From Spirochaetes bacterium GWB1_60_80 (lineage in GTDB: Bacteria; Spirochaetota; Spirochaetia; Treponematales; UBA12059), in assembly GCA_001829185.1 (NCBI GenBank), contig MIAR01000035.1:84579-148578 (forward strand): 64,000 bases of DNA. Reading direction: 5' to 3'. The position numbers were made by a program, and so were the translations under genes. Below, one piece after another: positions 53,198-61,175 of the stretch; positions within the stretch are counted from its first letter, which is position 1, and the number at the start of each line of letters is the position of its first letter. The notes under the pieces are model-generated. The model saw only the letters and a list, made by a program, of their open reading frames with translations, searched no databases and was not told the origin of the DNA.

Positions 53198-54535
53198 TTA
53201 TTTCTTCTTCGCGGCCTCGATCTCCTGGCGCCGCTTCGCGGCCTCAATCGCTAGGCGTCGCTCTTCGGCCATCTTCTTGATGCTACCCTGGAACCCAGGA
53301 TAACGCCCGGCCACTGCCTCGAAAGTGGCCTTGTCGAGCACGTACAGGTCGCAGTACTCGTTGGCGCGGACGGTGGCCGTGCGGGTGGTGCTGAGCAGCA
53401 GCGCCATCTCGCCAAAGAAGGAACCGGCCGCCAGCGTGTTATATTTGGTGGCCTCGTCGGCCGACAACACGTCCACCGAGCCCTGGCTGATGAAATACAT
53501 CTCGTCGCCGTACTCGCCGGCCCGCATCACATAGTCGCCGGGCGTGAACACCGCCGGCTGGAGCTTGACGATGATGTCGCGAATCAGGTTCGGGTCAGCC
53601 GCGGCGAAGATCGGCACCTTGGCGATGATGTCCTGGTTAAGGCTGAGCGCCACCGTCTCCTTAAGCGCGCTGGGTAGGTCTTCCAGGATGGCCAGTTCGT
53701 TGTAGCCGCGCCGGGTTTCCCACAGGTAGGCGTAATAATCGTCGATTTTCCGCTTAACCTCAAGCGGAATGGACTTGAACTTGAAGAAGGCGTTGACCTT
53801 CTCCAGCTTCTCCTTGTACTGCGTCTTGGCCACATCGATGTTGGCGATCAAGCCGGCGATGTTACCAATCACCAGGCCGTACATGGCCGCGCCAAAGAAC
53901 TCGATTAGGATAACGAACAGCGTTTGGGTGGTGCCATCGGGCGTGATATCGCCATAACCTATGGTTGTGATGGTGGTGGTGGCCCAATACAAGGCGCGCA
54001 CGTAGCGGTCAAAAGGCGCGAGCCCGTCCGGGTTGCCGGAAATAATGATCCAGGCGCAGGATATCAGGTGGTCGGCAATTAGAATCCAGAAAACCACCAG
54101 AACCAAGCGCAGGATGGCCGGATTCACCTTCTCTTCGGCCATGGAATACAGCAGGCGGTTGGCCTTTACCAGCTTGATGAGGGGGATGAGGGCGAGCAGC
54201 GTAAAATATGAACTAGGCGGAACCAGCCCGGCTAGCACCACGAAATACCAGGGGAAGGCCGCTATCAGGTCGGGCAGGAACCCCTGGCGCAGATAATGCC
54301 GGGACACGGCCAGACGCCCAGCCACCACCTTGCCGACCAGTCGGTAACTGGTATTGAACTCCAGGCCGATGTCAGCCAGGTACGCGGCCGACAAGACCAG
54401 GCTGAAGGCCAGGGCCACGGCCGGCGGCATGATATGGTAGACTAGGGAAAGCGGAATCAGAAGCACCGAGCTGACGCTCAGGAGGCAGATTACCAGATTC
54501 CAAATTTGGCGAATTTTCGAATCGACTGCTAGCAT
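53198..54535 (-). CDS. Cyclic-nucleotide-gated potassium-type channel
   Basis: The 445-residue channel has six membrane helices, with S4-like KLVKANRLLYSM, the pore filter TTIGYGD and a long inner helix (FGAAMYGLVIGNIAGLI). A C-linker (KVNAFFKFKSIPLEVKRKIDDYYAYLW) and a cNMP-binding domain (YVMRAGEYGDEMYFISQGSV, FFGEMALLLSTTRTATVRA) follow. GEMALL with TRTATVRA is the phosphate-binding cassette. The layout matches the Spirochaeta thermophila channel SthK. It should gate K+ in response to cAMP or cGMP at the inner membrane. The C-terminus is a charged helix. It converges with the preceding barrel gene. Confidence 0.93.
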   Translation of the reverse strand: MLAVDSKIRQIWNLVICLLSVSSVLLIPLSLVYHIMPPAVALAFSLVLSAAYLADIGLEFNTSYRLVGKVVAGRLAVSRHYLRQGFLPDLIAAFPWYFVVLAGLVPPSSYFTLLALIPLIKLVKANRLLYSMAEEKVNPAILRLVLVVFWILIADHLISCAWIIISGNPDGLAPFDRYVRALYWATTTITTIGYGDITPDGTTQTLFVILIEFFGAAMYGLVIGNIAGLIANIDVAKTQYKEKLEKVNAFFKFKSIPLEVKRKIDDYYAYLWETRRGYNELAILEDLPSALKETVALSLNQDIIAKVPIFAAADPNLIRDIIVKLQPAVFTPGDYVMRAGEYGDEMYFISQGSVDVLSADEATKYNTLAAGSFFGEMALLLSTTRTATVRANEYCDLYVLDKATFEAVAGRYPGFQGSIKKMAEERRLAIEAAKRRQEIEAAKKK

Positions 54536-54731
54536 GATAGTAGAGTATCGGCAGTTCTGGGTTGAATGATGACTTTCACCGGCCTGATTGCCCGCACCGG
54601 CTTCAGCATAAGCCGGACTTCAACCCCCTGTTGGGTTGCAAACGATTCCGCCGGCCAAACGGGCCGGCGGATGACGTGTAACCAGGGATGTATCATGGTC
54701 AACAAGGAACAATATCAGAACGCGATCGGCC
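54536..54731. other. Spacer with GC-rich hairpin
   Basis: A perfect CCGCCGGCC/GGCCGGCGG hairpin (54649-54671) has no T-run. It lies downstream of the kelch lipoprotein gene and upstream of the channel gene (both minus strand). It may attenuate read-through into the channel gene. Confidence 0.5.
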
Positions 54732-55862
54732 TCAGGGCGCGGTAGTGAACACCTCGGCAGTCGCAGTATCATTCGCGAACAAGCCGCCCATCAGATAAAT
54801 CTGACCATTGAGCGATTCAGCACGCATGCCTAGGCGAGCCGCGCCTGGAAGGGCCGCCAGCTGTTGTGTCCAATTAACACCATCGCGGCTGATCCAGACA
54901 TCGTTCATGACCGTTGAGCCGATGTTTCCACCATCTCCGCCGGCCTTACGGCCACCAATCAGGAAGAGGTAGTCCAGGTCACCCAACCGGACATTAACCA
55001 GGGCAAAGTCACGCCGCGCACCCATATCGGCCGGGACATCACCGAGCTTGACGAAACCGACGCCATTCGTGCTCTGGTAGATGCCGGTGTCAAACTTGCC
55101 ATCCTGCCTTTCGCCACCGATGACAACGACACTATCATAAAACCGGACCGCTTGGTGGCCCATTCGCCCCACCAGGCCATCCAGCGGTCCGGCGACCGCG
55201 GTTGTGCCAGGGCTAATCGCGGCGCTGTTGTAGCTGAACGCCGAAAATTCCTCGCCCATACCATCCGAACTTCTCTTGCCAGAGATCAAGTAATAGCGGT
55301 CATTGAGCCTAACCGCGGCACTGGTCATTAAATAGGGAATGATACCGACTGGCTGATAGATAAACATCTGACTAGCCAAGTCATACTGGGTAATGGTATT
55401 AAGCAGCATATTGGTATTGCTGCGGCCGCCGAACATCGTCGGCTTGCCATCCACCAAAACCATGGAAACATAGCGGCCGCGGGAAATCTGGTTCATAGAA
55501 TCATCTGCTAAGCCTATGGCCTCGAAGTTTGTGCCGTCAAAGACGATAAGATCATTGAAAGAAGCCATCATGTCATCGGTACCGCCTCCGTAGACATAGA
55601 TCTTTCCATTAATAGTGGTACTGGCAAAGAAAGCCCGGCCTACCGGCATCGGCATACCGGTAGGCAAGGGCATGGATACCAGCAGTTTACGCCAGACCTT
55701 ACCTAAGTCAGGCATGGCAACACCGGATTCCGGGTCCAGCGGATTGTCGCGCTCGGCGTCCATGATGGCATCAAGCAGCGGCATGTCCTCGCAGCCGGCC
55801 AGCGGCAGCAGCAGCAAACAGGTCAGTCCGATTAGGACGGTTAACTGTAAAAGGCGTTTCAT
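54732..55862 (-). CDS. Kelch-repeat lipoprotein
   Basis: The 376-residue protein starts at ATG 55862 (AAGGAG upstream) with a lipoprotein signal ending LPLAGCE. It continues with kelch-like repeats: TTINGKIYVYGGGTDD, LVDGKPTMFGGRSN, RLNDRYYLISGKR, RFYDSVVVIGGERQD and SLNGQIYLMGG. Five to six blades suggest a beta-propeller. It is probably membrane-anchored and binds proteins or sugars. It starts 17 nt after the stop of the preceding gene on the same strand, so they form an operon. Confidence 0.85.
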   Translation of the reverse strand: MKRLLQLTVLIGLTCLLLLPLAGCEDMPLLDAIMDAERDNPLDPESGVAMPDLGKVWRKLLVSMPLPTGMPMPVGRAFFASTTINGKIYVYGGGTDDMMASFNDLIVFDGTNFEAIGLADDSMNQISRGRYVSMVLVDGKPTMFGGRSNTNMLLNTITQYDLASQMFIYQPVGIIPYLMTSAAVRLNDRYYLISGKRSSDGMGEEFSAFSYNSAAISPGTTAVAGPLDGLVGRMGHQAVRFYDSVVVIGGERQDGKFDTGIYQSTNGVGFVKLGDVPADMGARRDFALVNVRLGDLDYLFLIGGRKAGGDGGNIGSTVMNDVWISRDGVNWTQQLAALPGAARLGMRAESLNGQIYLMGGLFANDTATAEVFTTAP

Positions 55863-55879
55863 GGTTGTACTCCTTCCGT

Positions 55880-56893
55880 TCACAGGTCGATACTGACCAG
55901 CAGCATGCCAGGGGCTATTAGCAGGCGGGGTAGGGAAGCGTTTTGCGGCCGCGGGGCAGTTGCTGGCAGGAATGCCAGCACCACGCCGCCTGCGGCCAAA
56001 ACGCCACCGGCTATATAGGAAATCAGCCGAATATTGAGCCAGAGATCTAGTTCAGCCCGTAAATCCTCAAAAGTCGCCCATGAATCCGTAAAAAGCGCGC
56101 CGGGACCAGCCGCATCATAGGCCGCTTTGGCAAGTAGCCCCTCATCGTAGGCCGTCCCGGCCAGGTCATTGGCTACGAAGTAGGCGAAGGCCACGCTGCC
56201 AAGGCCGGCAGCGATGCTGGCATAGCCGGCGATGTTGAGCGCGGTAGGTCCGCCCCGCGGCAGTGCGGCCGGTGGTGGGGCAGTTTGTGGCTGGGCGGCG
56301 ACGGTTGCGGTCGGCGCGGTGGTGGCTGGCGGGGTGGTCGAGGCCGGAGCGGTGGCCACCGGTTGGCTGGCCGTCGCGGTGGCTGTGGCCGCGCCAGGGG
56401 TGGCGATCTCGATGCCGTCGGCCCGGTACGAGGCGGCTGCCAGCAGCTGCACGGTAGCCGGCATACGGTTAACCACTTCAGTCATGGTGCCAGCATTGAT
56501 GCTTTCGGCCGTGATAAAGCGCCCGCCCTCCATATCAAACAGCTGGATGGTGACGTAAATGGTACCGCTCAGGATGCCAACCGAGCCGACAATGGCTCGC
56601 TTGACGTTGAGCAGCCGGCCGATCTGGATGGCATCGGACTCGCTGGTTATGCCGACGGCCTGGAATTCGGCCTCCTGCATGATCCGCGTGGTCTGCTCGC
56701 GCGATACCACCTCAAACAGGCCGGTCTTGATAAACTCATTCCGGAGCATCTCGCTGAGCATGGCGCTATCAGCGCGCACTGATTCGCTTTTCGAATCAAG
56801 ATCGAAGACCACGATACGGATTCTTTCGGTCTGGGCCGCGACGAATGCCGAGAGACAGGTCAGCAATAAACAACAAGCCAGGAATCTGCGCAT
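55880..56893 (-). CDS. CsgG/TolB-N-like secreted protein with C-terminal membrane segments
   Basis: The 337-residue protein has a signal peptide (LLLTCLSAFVAAQ). A domain of CsgG/FlgO/TolB-N type (about 22-150: RIVVFDLDSKSE, LSEMLRNEFIKTGLFEVVSRE, RAIVGSVGILSGTIYVTIQLF) follows, then an Ala/Thr/Pro linker. Two C-terminal hydrophobic segments close it (AGYASIAAGLGSVAFAYF and ISYIAGGVLAAGGVVLAFL). Proteins of this sort are common in Treponema and likely act in the envelope. The partner or substrate is unknown. Confidence 0.8.
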   Translation of the reverse strand: MRRFLACCLLLTCLSAFVAAQTERIRIVVFDLDSKSESVRADSAMLSEMLRNEFIKTGLFEVVSREQTTRIMQEAEFQAVGITSESDAIQIGRLLNVKRAIVGSVGILSGTIYVTIQLFDMEGGRFITAESINAGTMTEVVNRMPATVQLLAAASYRADGIEIATPGAATATATASQPVATAPASTTPPATTAPTATVAAQPQTAPPPAALPRGGPTALNIAGYASIAAGLGSVAFAYFVANDLAGTAYDEGLLAKAAYDAAGPGALFTDSWATFEDLRAELDLWLNIRLISYIAGGVLAAGGVVLAFLPATAPRPQNASLPRLLIAPGMLLVSIDL

Positions 56894-56980
56894 GAATAAC
56901 CTCCAGCTGCACTACGGCGCCACTAGAACCCCGCCCAACGTAACACTGTAAGGCGGCGAGCGGCGGCGCTCGTTTCCGGC

Positions 56981-57032
56981 AGGCTGTTGAAACGCTCGTT
57001 GCAGCCCTGAACCGGGCGCGCTTCAACAGCCT
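56981..57032. repeat. Single hairpin related to the repeat family
   Basis: AGGCTGTTGAA/TTCAACAGCCT forms a perfect 11-bp stem around a GC-rich loop. The arms share GTTGAA/TTCAAC with the 137-bp repeats. There is no T-run and no coding potential. Confidence 0.65.
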
Positions 57033-57084
57033 GACAAATATTATTGTATGCTGTCGAGCCAAAAAAACAAGGGAAAGCGGAAAT

Positions 57085-57106
57085 AAAAAACCGGCCGGAG
57101 CCGGTT
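57085..57106 (-). terminator. Terminator of tRNA-Lys
   Basis: On the minus strand, an AACCGGC/GCCGGTT stem is followed by a T-run. Confidence 0.85.
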
Positions 57107-57132
57107 CCTTCATAAATATAGCTACTGCCTTT

Positions 57133-57205
57133 TGAGATGCACTGGATTCGAACCAGTGACCCACGCCTTAAAAGGGCGTTGCTCTACCTACTGAGCTAGC
57201 ATCCC
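57133..57205 (-). tRNA. tRNA-Lys (anticodon TTT)
   Basis: Acceptor GGGATGC/GCATCTC, D-arm GCTCAGTAGGTAGAGC, anticodon stem ACGCC/GGCGT with loop CTTTTAA, and T-arm CACTGGTTCGAATCCAGTG all fold. The anticodon is TTT (lysine). The CCA end is not encoded. Confidence 0.95.
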
Positions 57206-57310
57206 CGACCGTCGTTAGAGCCGCCGCCAGGGGCCGCTCCAACAGACGATTACCATACCGGAAAAATGCCTCGTTTGTCAATCAAGCCATTTTCCAGGTC
57301 CAGCCTTCGC

Positions 57311-57745
57311 TTAGGCCCGGGTAATGCTAATCACCTTTTCCTTGGCCTCGGGACTCATGGGCAGGCGAACGGTCAACAGGCCGTCCTTGAAGATGGCACC
57401 GATGCGATCCACGTCCACGTTGCGCGGCAGGGTAAAGGCGCGGCGGAAGTTGTAGCGGCGGCGTTCGCGGACCAGCCAGCCCTTACTGTCCGTTTTCTCC
57501 TCTTTTGTTGCACCGACGCTGGCGATGGTCAGAACGCGGTCCTGCACTTTGATGTCGACGTCATGCTCGCTTAAGCCCGGCAGCTCGGCCTCAAGGACAT
57601 ACTCTTCCTTCTCTTCGCGGATGTCGACCAGCGGTGAAGCGCCTCGCAAGCCGCTATTCGGACCGGCAAAGTCGTTCATCAAGCGGTCCCAGTCATCGAA
57701 GACGGACAGTACATTAGCCGGATTGTAGGTCAATAAAGTTTTCAT
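57311..57745 (-). CDS. Small heat-shock protein, Hsp20 family
   Basis: The 144-residue protein has a short N-terminal region, an alpha-crystallin domain (about 40-135: PLVDIREEKEEYVLEAELPG, RRAFTLPRNVDVDRI, FKDGLLTVRLPM) and a C-terminal I-x-I motif (VISITRA). It binds unfolding proteins in the cytoplasm, without ATP, as oligomers. AGAGGAAGTCCACC precedes the ATG. A sigma-54-type promoter lies about 105 nt upstream. No CIRCE element was seen. Confidence 0.95.
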   Translation of the reverse strand: MKTLLTYNPANVLSVFDDWDRLMNDFAGPNSGLRGASPLVDIREEKEEYVLEAELPGLSEHDVDIKVQDRVLTIASVGATKEEKTDSKGWLVRERRRYNFRRAFTLPRNVDVDRIGAIFKDGLLTVRLPMSPEAKEKVISITRA

Positions 57746-57848
57746 GGTGGACTTCCTCTCAAGGCAAGCTGAAGAGGTGCTTGCCGGGTGTATTGGTTTC
57801 GGTGCAGCGCCTGGGCTGACAGCTCGTTGCTACATCCACTAATACATC

Positions 57849-57865
57849 TGCAAGAGACGTGCCAA
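57849..57865 (-). promoter_or_regulatory. Sigma-54 (RpoN) promoter upstream of hsp20
   Basis: On the minus strand the site reads TTGGCACGTCTCTTGCA: the -24 GG and -12 GC elements with the expected spacing and near-consensus bases. The predicted start is near 57838. Upstream (57870-58080) is a very AT-rich stretch unlike the rest of the window, suitable for activator and DNA-bending sites. Confidence 0.75.
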
Positions 57866-58127
57866 TTATTGAATGAACTCAGATAATAATTACTAAAAAT
57901 TATAATATTATATTAAATATATAATTAGCACCGCAACTGGCAACAAGTTTTCATATTAAATCAATAAAAGCGATCGACCTCTACCTATTTCGCTCCTGGC
58001 TACAGCCATTCGCAATAATAAACTGTTTCATTATTATTCATCCACCTGCCTCAATACGAACCACTCTGTAACCAGCCGAAACATTCAGGCACGACCAACC
58101 CGGCTGGCCGTCCCCGGCCGAAACAGC

Positions 58128-58544
58128 CTACTGCAGCTGAGGCGGGCGATTCTGGGCGCTAACCTTGCGGATAAACAGTGGAATGCCGGCTTTTTCCTGC
58201 CCGTCAATCTGCAGGCTGATATGCCAGGTCATCTCCTGTTCAAAACGCAGGTTCATCAGGTTGAGGGTCAGGTTGGCGCAGGCCGAATCGGTACCGATAT
58301 TGTTGATGTTCAGACGGCCATCCAGAGGCGGCACCAGTTGACGCCCGCTACTGTCCTTGATCTCCACCCGGGCTTGGTGTTCGCCTAATTCGTAGACCGG
58401 GAAGCGTATCCGGGCGGCTATGGCCATAAAGGGGTGCACGGCCGGGAATTCTTTAACCATGATGGCATCAAAAACGCCTACTACTATCAGCTTGCCGAAG
58501 GCATCCTGAGCAAAGTCACTAAGGGTCAACAATTCTACTGTCAT
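58128..58544 (-). CDS. Conserved protein resembling the DUF6941 family
   Basis: The 138-residue protein starts MTVELLTLSDFAQDAFGKL, continues VVGVFDAIMVKEFPAVHPF and has LNLMNLRFEQEMTWHISLQIDGQ near its end. This beta-rich pattern resembles DUF6941, which has no known function. There is no signal peptide or membrane helix. It lies between the hsp20 control region and repeat copy D. Confidence 0.65.
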   Translation of the reverse strand: MTVELLTLSDFAQDAFGKLIVVGVFDAIMVKEFPAVHPFMAIAARIRFPVYELGEHQARVEIKDSSGRQLVPPLDGRLNINNIGTDSACANLTLNLMNLRFEQEMTWHISLQIDGQEKAGIPLFIRKVSAQNRPPQLQ

Positions 58545-58585
58545 GCTACCGTTATAGGTCAGAATGATGGCTGTGGCAAGCCCGC

Positions 58586-58722
58586 CTAACAGGGTGTTGA
58601 AAAACGCGAATGCGGCTTTTCAACACTTCAAAAGCCGGTACAATTACGCAGCATAGCGCAAGCTATGCGAGGAATTGTTAAGGTTGTTGAGAAAGCAACC
58701 GGCTTTTTCAACAACCTGCTAA
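58586..58722 (-). mobile_element. 137-bp MITE-like repeat, copy D (inverted)
   Basis: In minus-strand reading it has the same 137-bp unit, but with TTAG on both sides of CAGG...CCTG, where copies A-C have CTAG on both sides. The matched change at both ends supports a 4-bp target duplication of sequence YTAG. One of its TTAG boundaries supplies the stop codon of the FliL-like gene. It differs internally from copy A by one base in what was read. Confidence 0.9.
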
Positions 58723-59165
58723 GGCAGAAGGTCAAAAGCGGCGAACCAAAGCTCGTCGATGGCGCCTAAATGGAGCTGACTATTGATCAGGTCGCGCAGA
58801 CCAGCCCGCAGTGTCCCTTCAGCCGCCGGCTGCAGTTCGTCCGGCGTCCGCGCCGCTAGAAACTGCAACACGGCGGCGCGTAACTCGGCCCGCTGCAGGA
58901 ACAGCTCATCGCTGAAACTGCGGTCGGCCGCGTCGTAGGGAAAAACGATGTCGGCCAAGATCAGCATCGGCGCCTGGCCGGCGCTCTGGACGCGCAGCCT
59001 GCCAATACCGGTAAAAATAGCCTGCCCGGCCGGGGCCGCCGGCAGGTCGCGGCGGGCCAGCTTTTGGGCCCGCGTCCCCCAGGCCAGGGCCAACACGGTG
59101 CCGGTGATGAACACGATGGCCAGCAGCATAAGCGTCGCGATGAATAGTTTCGTCAGCCTGGTCAT
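58719..59165 (-). CDS. FliL-like membrane protein
   Basis: The 148-residue protein has an N-terminal membrane helix (LFIATLMLLAIVFITGTVLAL). A periplasmic domain follows with an initial strand around RLRVQSAGQAPMLILADIVF, then LQRAELRAAVLQFLAART and LRAGLRDLINSQLHLGAIDEL. This matches the FliL plan of strand, helix and DLIN-type motif. FliL stabilises the stator around the flagellar motor. No other flagellar genes adjoin it. Its TAG stop is formed by the boundary of repeat copy D. Confidence 0.72.
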   Translation of the reverse strand: MTRLTKLFIATLMLLAIVFITGTVLALAWGTRAQKLARRDLPAAPAGQAIFTGIGRLRVQSAGQAPMLILADIVFPYDAADRSFSDELFLQRAELRAAVLQFLAARTPDELQPAAEGTLRAGLRDLINSQLHLGAIDELWFAAFDLLP

Positions 59166-59230
59166 CCCTACCCCTTCCGCCCAGACTCAGCCCGCCGGGT
59201 CCGCTGGCCAAAACTTGCGCGTCAGCGCTT

Positions 59231-59236
59231 TATAAT
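59231..59236 (+). promoter_or_regulatory. -10 box of the single-domain receiver gene
   Basis: A perfect TATAAT lies about 60 nt before the ATG. No good -35 at 16-18 nt was found. The leader can fold into GGAATTG/CAATTCC with an inner GAGGC/GCCTC stem (59248-59287). Confidence 0.5.
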
Positions 59237-59298
59237 AGATACTATAGGGAATTGAGGCAAGACGGCCTCTTACTCTGCCCAATTCCGGGAGCTACCCT

Positions 59299-59667
59299 AT
59301 GTTTTTCCTGTGCGTTGATGATTCCGCCACCTTGCGCAAAATTCTGACCCTCACCCTCCAGGGCGCCGGCCATAGCTGCGCCGAGGCCGAAAATGGTCAG
59401 CTGGCCCTGGAATTCCTGGCTAGCGCTACCAACCAGCCAGACTGCATCATTCTCGACGTCTTCATGCCCACCATGAGCGGCGTCGACTTCTTGCGCGCCC
59501 GACAGGCCCAGCCGAGGCTCGCCGCCATCCCGGTAATCATGCTAACCACCGAAGCCAGCCAGGACTTAATCAGCACGGTGCGCGAACTAGGCGCCAACGG
59601 GTTCCTGTCCAAGCCCTTCCGTAAGGAAGATTTGCTCAACGCCGTCAACCGGGTAACCGGCCACTGA
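59299..59667 (+). CDS. Single-domain response regulator
   Basis: The 122-residue receiver has acidic DD in FFLCVDDSATLRKI, phospho-Asp in CIILDVFMPTMSGVDF, Thr in IMLTTEAS and Lys in FLSKPFRKEDLL. There is no output domain, so it acts like CheY or as a phosphate shuttle. GGGAG lies shortly before the ATG. No kinase adjoins it. Confidence 0.92.
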   Translation: MFFLCVDDSATLRKILTLTLQGAGHSCAEAENGQLALEFLASATNQPDCIILDVFMPTMSGVDFLRARQAQPRLAAIPVIMLTTEASQDLISTVRELGANGFLSKPFRKEDLLNAVNRVTGH

Positions 59668-59698
59668 CCGATCAAAAAAAGCCGCTTGCCCGGCAAGC

Positions 59699-59727
59699 TT
59701 GGAAAAAGCCGCGGCTTGTGCTACCAT
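59699..59727 (+). promoter_or_regulatory. Promoter with near-leaderless start for the DUF4105 gene
   Basis: TTGGAA (59699-59704), 17 nt, TACCAT (59722-59727), then ATG at 59734 after 6 nt. No Shine-Dalgarno precedes the ATG. Confidence 0.58.
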
Positions 59728-59733
59728 CCTGGC

Positions 59734-61029
59734 ATGAAACGCATTTTCCCCGCCCTACTGTGCTGCTTGTCGCTCTTAGTGGCCGCTGCCAGGCCTGGCC
59801 TGGCCCAAACCGTAACCCGAACCGCCCCTGCGGATGGCGACAACCTGGAAACCTGGCTGCTGGTGGTCGGCCCCGGCCCGGCTATCTATTCCTGGTGGGG
59901 TCATATTGGCCTGGTGCTGATCGACACGGTTAGCGGGCGCGAATATTTCTACGACTATGGCAACTTTAACTTCAACGGCGACAATTTTATCGGCAATTTC
60001 GCCATGGGACGCCTGTGGTTCCTGATGCTGCGCTTTCCGCTCCAGCCGTATGTAGACCATGCCCTGGACAGCGGCCGCAGCGTCCGCATGCATCGGCTAG
60101 ACTTGCCGGCCGCGCAGAAACAGGCCATGCGCGAAAAGCTGGAATGGAACTACCGACCCGAGAATCGGGTGTACCTGTACGACCACTTCGACGACAACTG
60201 CGCCACCCGCATCCGCGACATTATTGACAACCTGGTGGACGGTCAGCTGCACGCCGCCCTGGCAGAGCCTTCGGATCTCAGCCTGCGCCAACTGGCCCGC
60301 CAGTATGCCGACCACGAAGCCGCCGGCGGCTGGGTAGTCGACTTCCTGCTGTCCGGAAAGGTCGACCGCCCGATGGAACGCTGGGACGAGCTCTTCGTGC
60401 CTGAATACCTGGAAAAGGCCGTGCTCGGGCTCAGCTACCGCGATGAGAGCGGCGTCCTGCGCCCCCTGGTCAGTGAAAGCCGCACCTTGTTCACCTCCAC
60501 CACCTTTGCCGACGGCGGGGAAAACAGCCGTCTACGCTATTTGGTCACGGTATTCCTAGTCATCCTTGGCCTGATACTGCCGGCCGGCTTGCTGCTGGTC
60601 TTCAAACGCCACGGCTGGTTTGACTTTTACCGCGCCTTGTTGCTGGTGCTGGCCGCCATCCCGGGCAGCGTCCTGTTTTTCATGATGACCTTCTCCGACC
60701 ATGATTCCACCCACGGCAACTGGAACATCCTGCTGGCCTCGCCGCTGCTGCTGCTGATCGTGCCCCTGACCCTGTGGCGTCATCGCCGCCGGGCGCGCCA
60801 GGACCCGGCTGTCCGTCGGCGGGCCGACCGTCTGGCGCTGTGGTTCTCGGCCGGCCTGGTCGGACTGGGCCTGCTGGCGCTGTTATTGGGCTGGCTGCCC
60901 GCCTTCCGCCAGGGGAATGCCGCGATGGCCCTCAATTTCCTGCTGCCGTACGGCTTGTTCCTGTGGGCCGACTGGCGGCGCTACCGGAAGGCGCCTACCC
61001 CGACAACGGTCGACCAGCTTATCGCCTGA
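59734..61029 (+). CDS. DUF4105 membrane protein
   Basis: Reading from ATG 59734, the 431-residue protein has a signal peptide (LLCCLSLLVAAARPGLAQ). A DUF4105 domain (about 35-250: ETWLLVVGPGPAIYSWWGHI, FFYDYGNFNF-type stretch, HFDDNCATRIRDIID) follows, then five C-terminal membrane helices. The conserved His in WWGH and the Cys in DDNCATR resemble the layout of NlpC-like or papain-fold enzymes, but activity is unproven. DUF4105 is related to the Lnb N-terminal periplasmic domain. It is followed by the CBM48-like protein. Confidence 0.85.
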   Translation: MKRIFPALLCCLSLLVAAARPGLAQTVTRTAPADGDNLETWLLVVGPGPAIYSWWGHIGLVLIDTVSGREYFYDYGNFNFNGDNFIGNFAMGRLWFLMLRFPLQPYVDHALDSGRSVRMHRLDLPAAQKQAMREKLEWNYRPENRVYLYDHFDDNCATRIRDIIDNLVDGQLHAALAEPSDLSLRQLARQYADHEAAGGWVVDFLLSGKVDRPMERWDELFVPEYLEKAVLGLSYRDESGVLRPLVSESRTLFTSTTFADGGENSRLRYLVTVFLVILGLILPAGLLLVFKRHGWFDFYRALLLVLAAIPGSVLFFMMTFSDHDSTHGNWNILLASPLLLLIVPLTLWRHRRRARQDPAVRRRADRLALWFSAGLVGLGLLALLLGWLPAFRQGNAAMALNFLLPYGLFLWADWRRYRKAPTPTTVDQLIA

Positions 61030-61175
61030 CATCCTGCCGCCGCCAGCCGGTTTTCGCTGTACCACCGCCGGCATTTTGCCGATAGTATCAGGGAAGACTA
61101 TTCACGCCGCCCGCCCGCTTGGCGCCTATCCTGGCTGCCGGTGGCGATCACGGGCCGCACCCTGGCGGAGACGGA

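Noticed and set aside
57746..58127. CIRCE-type heat-shock operator before hsp20
   Set aside because: TTAGCACCG occurs near 57924, but no matching GAGTGCTAA half lies at the required spacing.
59686..59733. Upstream extension of the DUF4105 gene
   Set aside because: The extension would precede the promoter -10 box, and the signal peptide begins properly at 59734.
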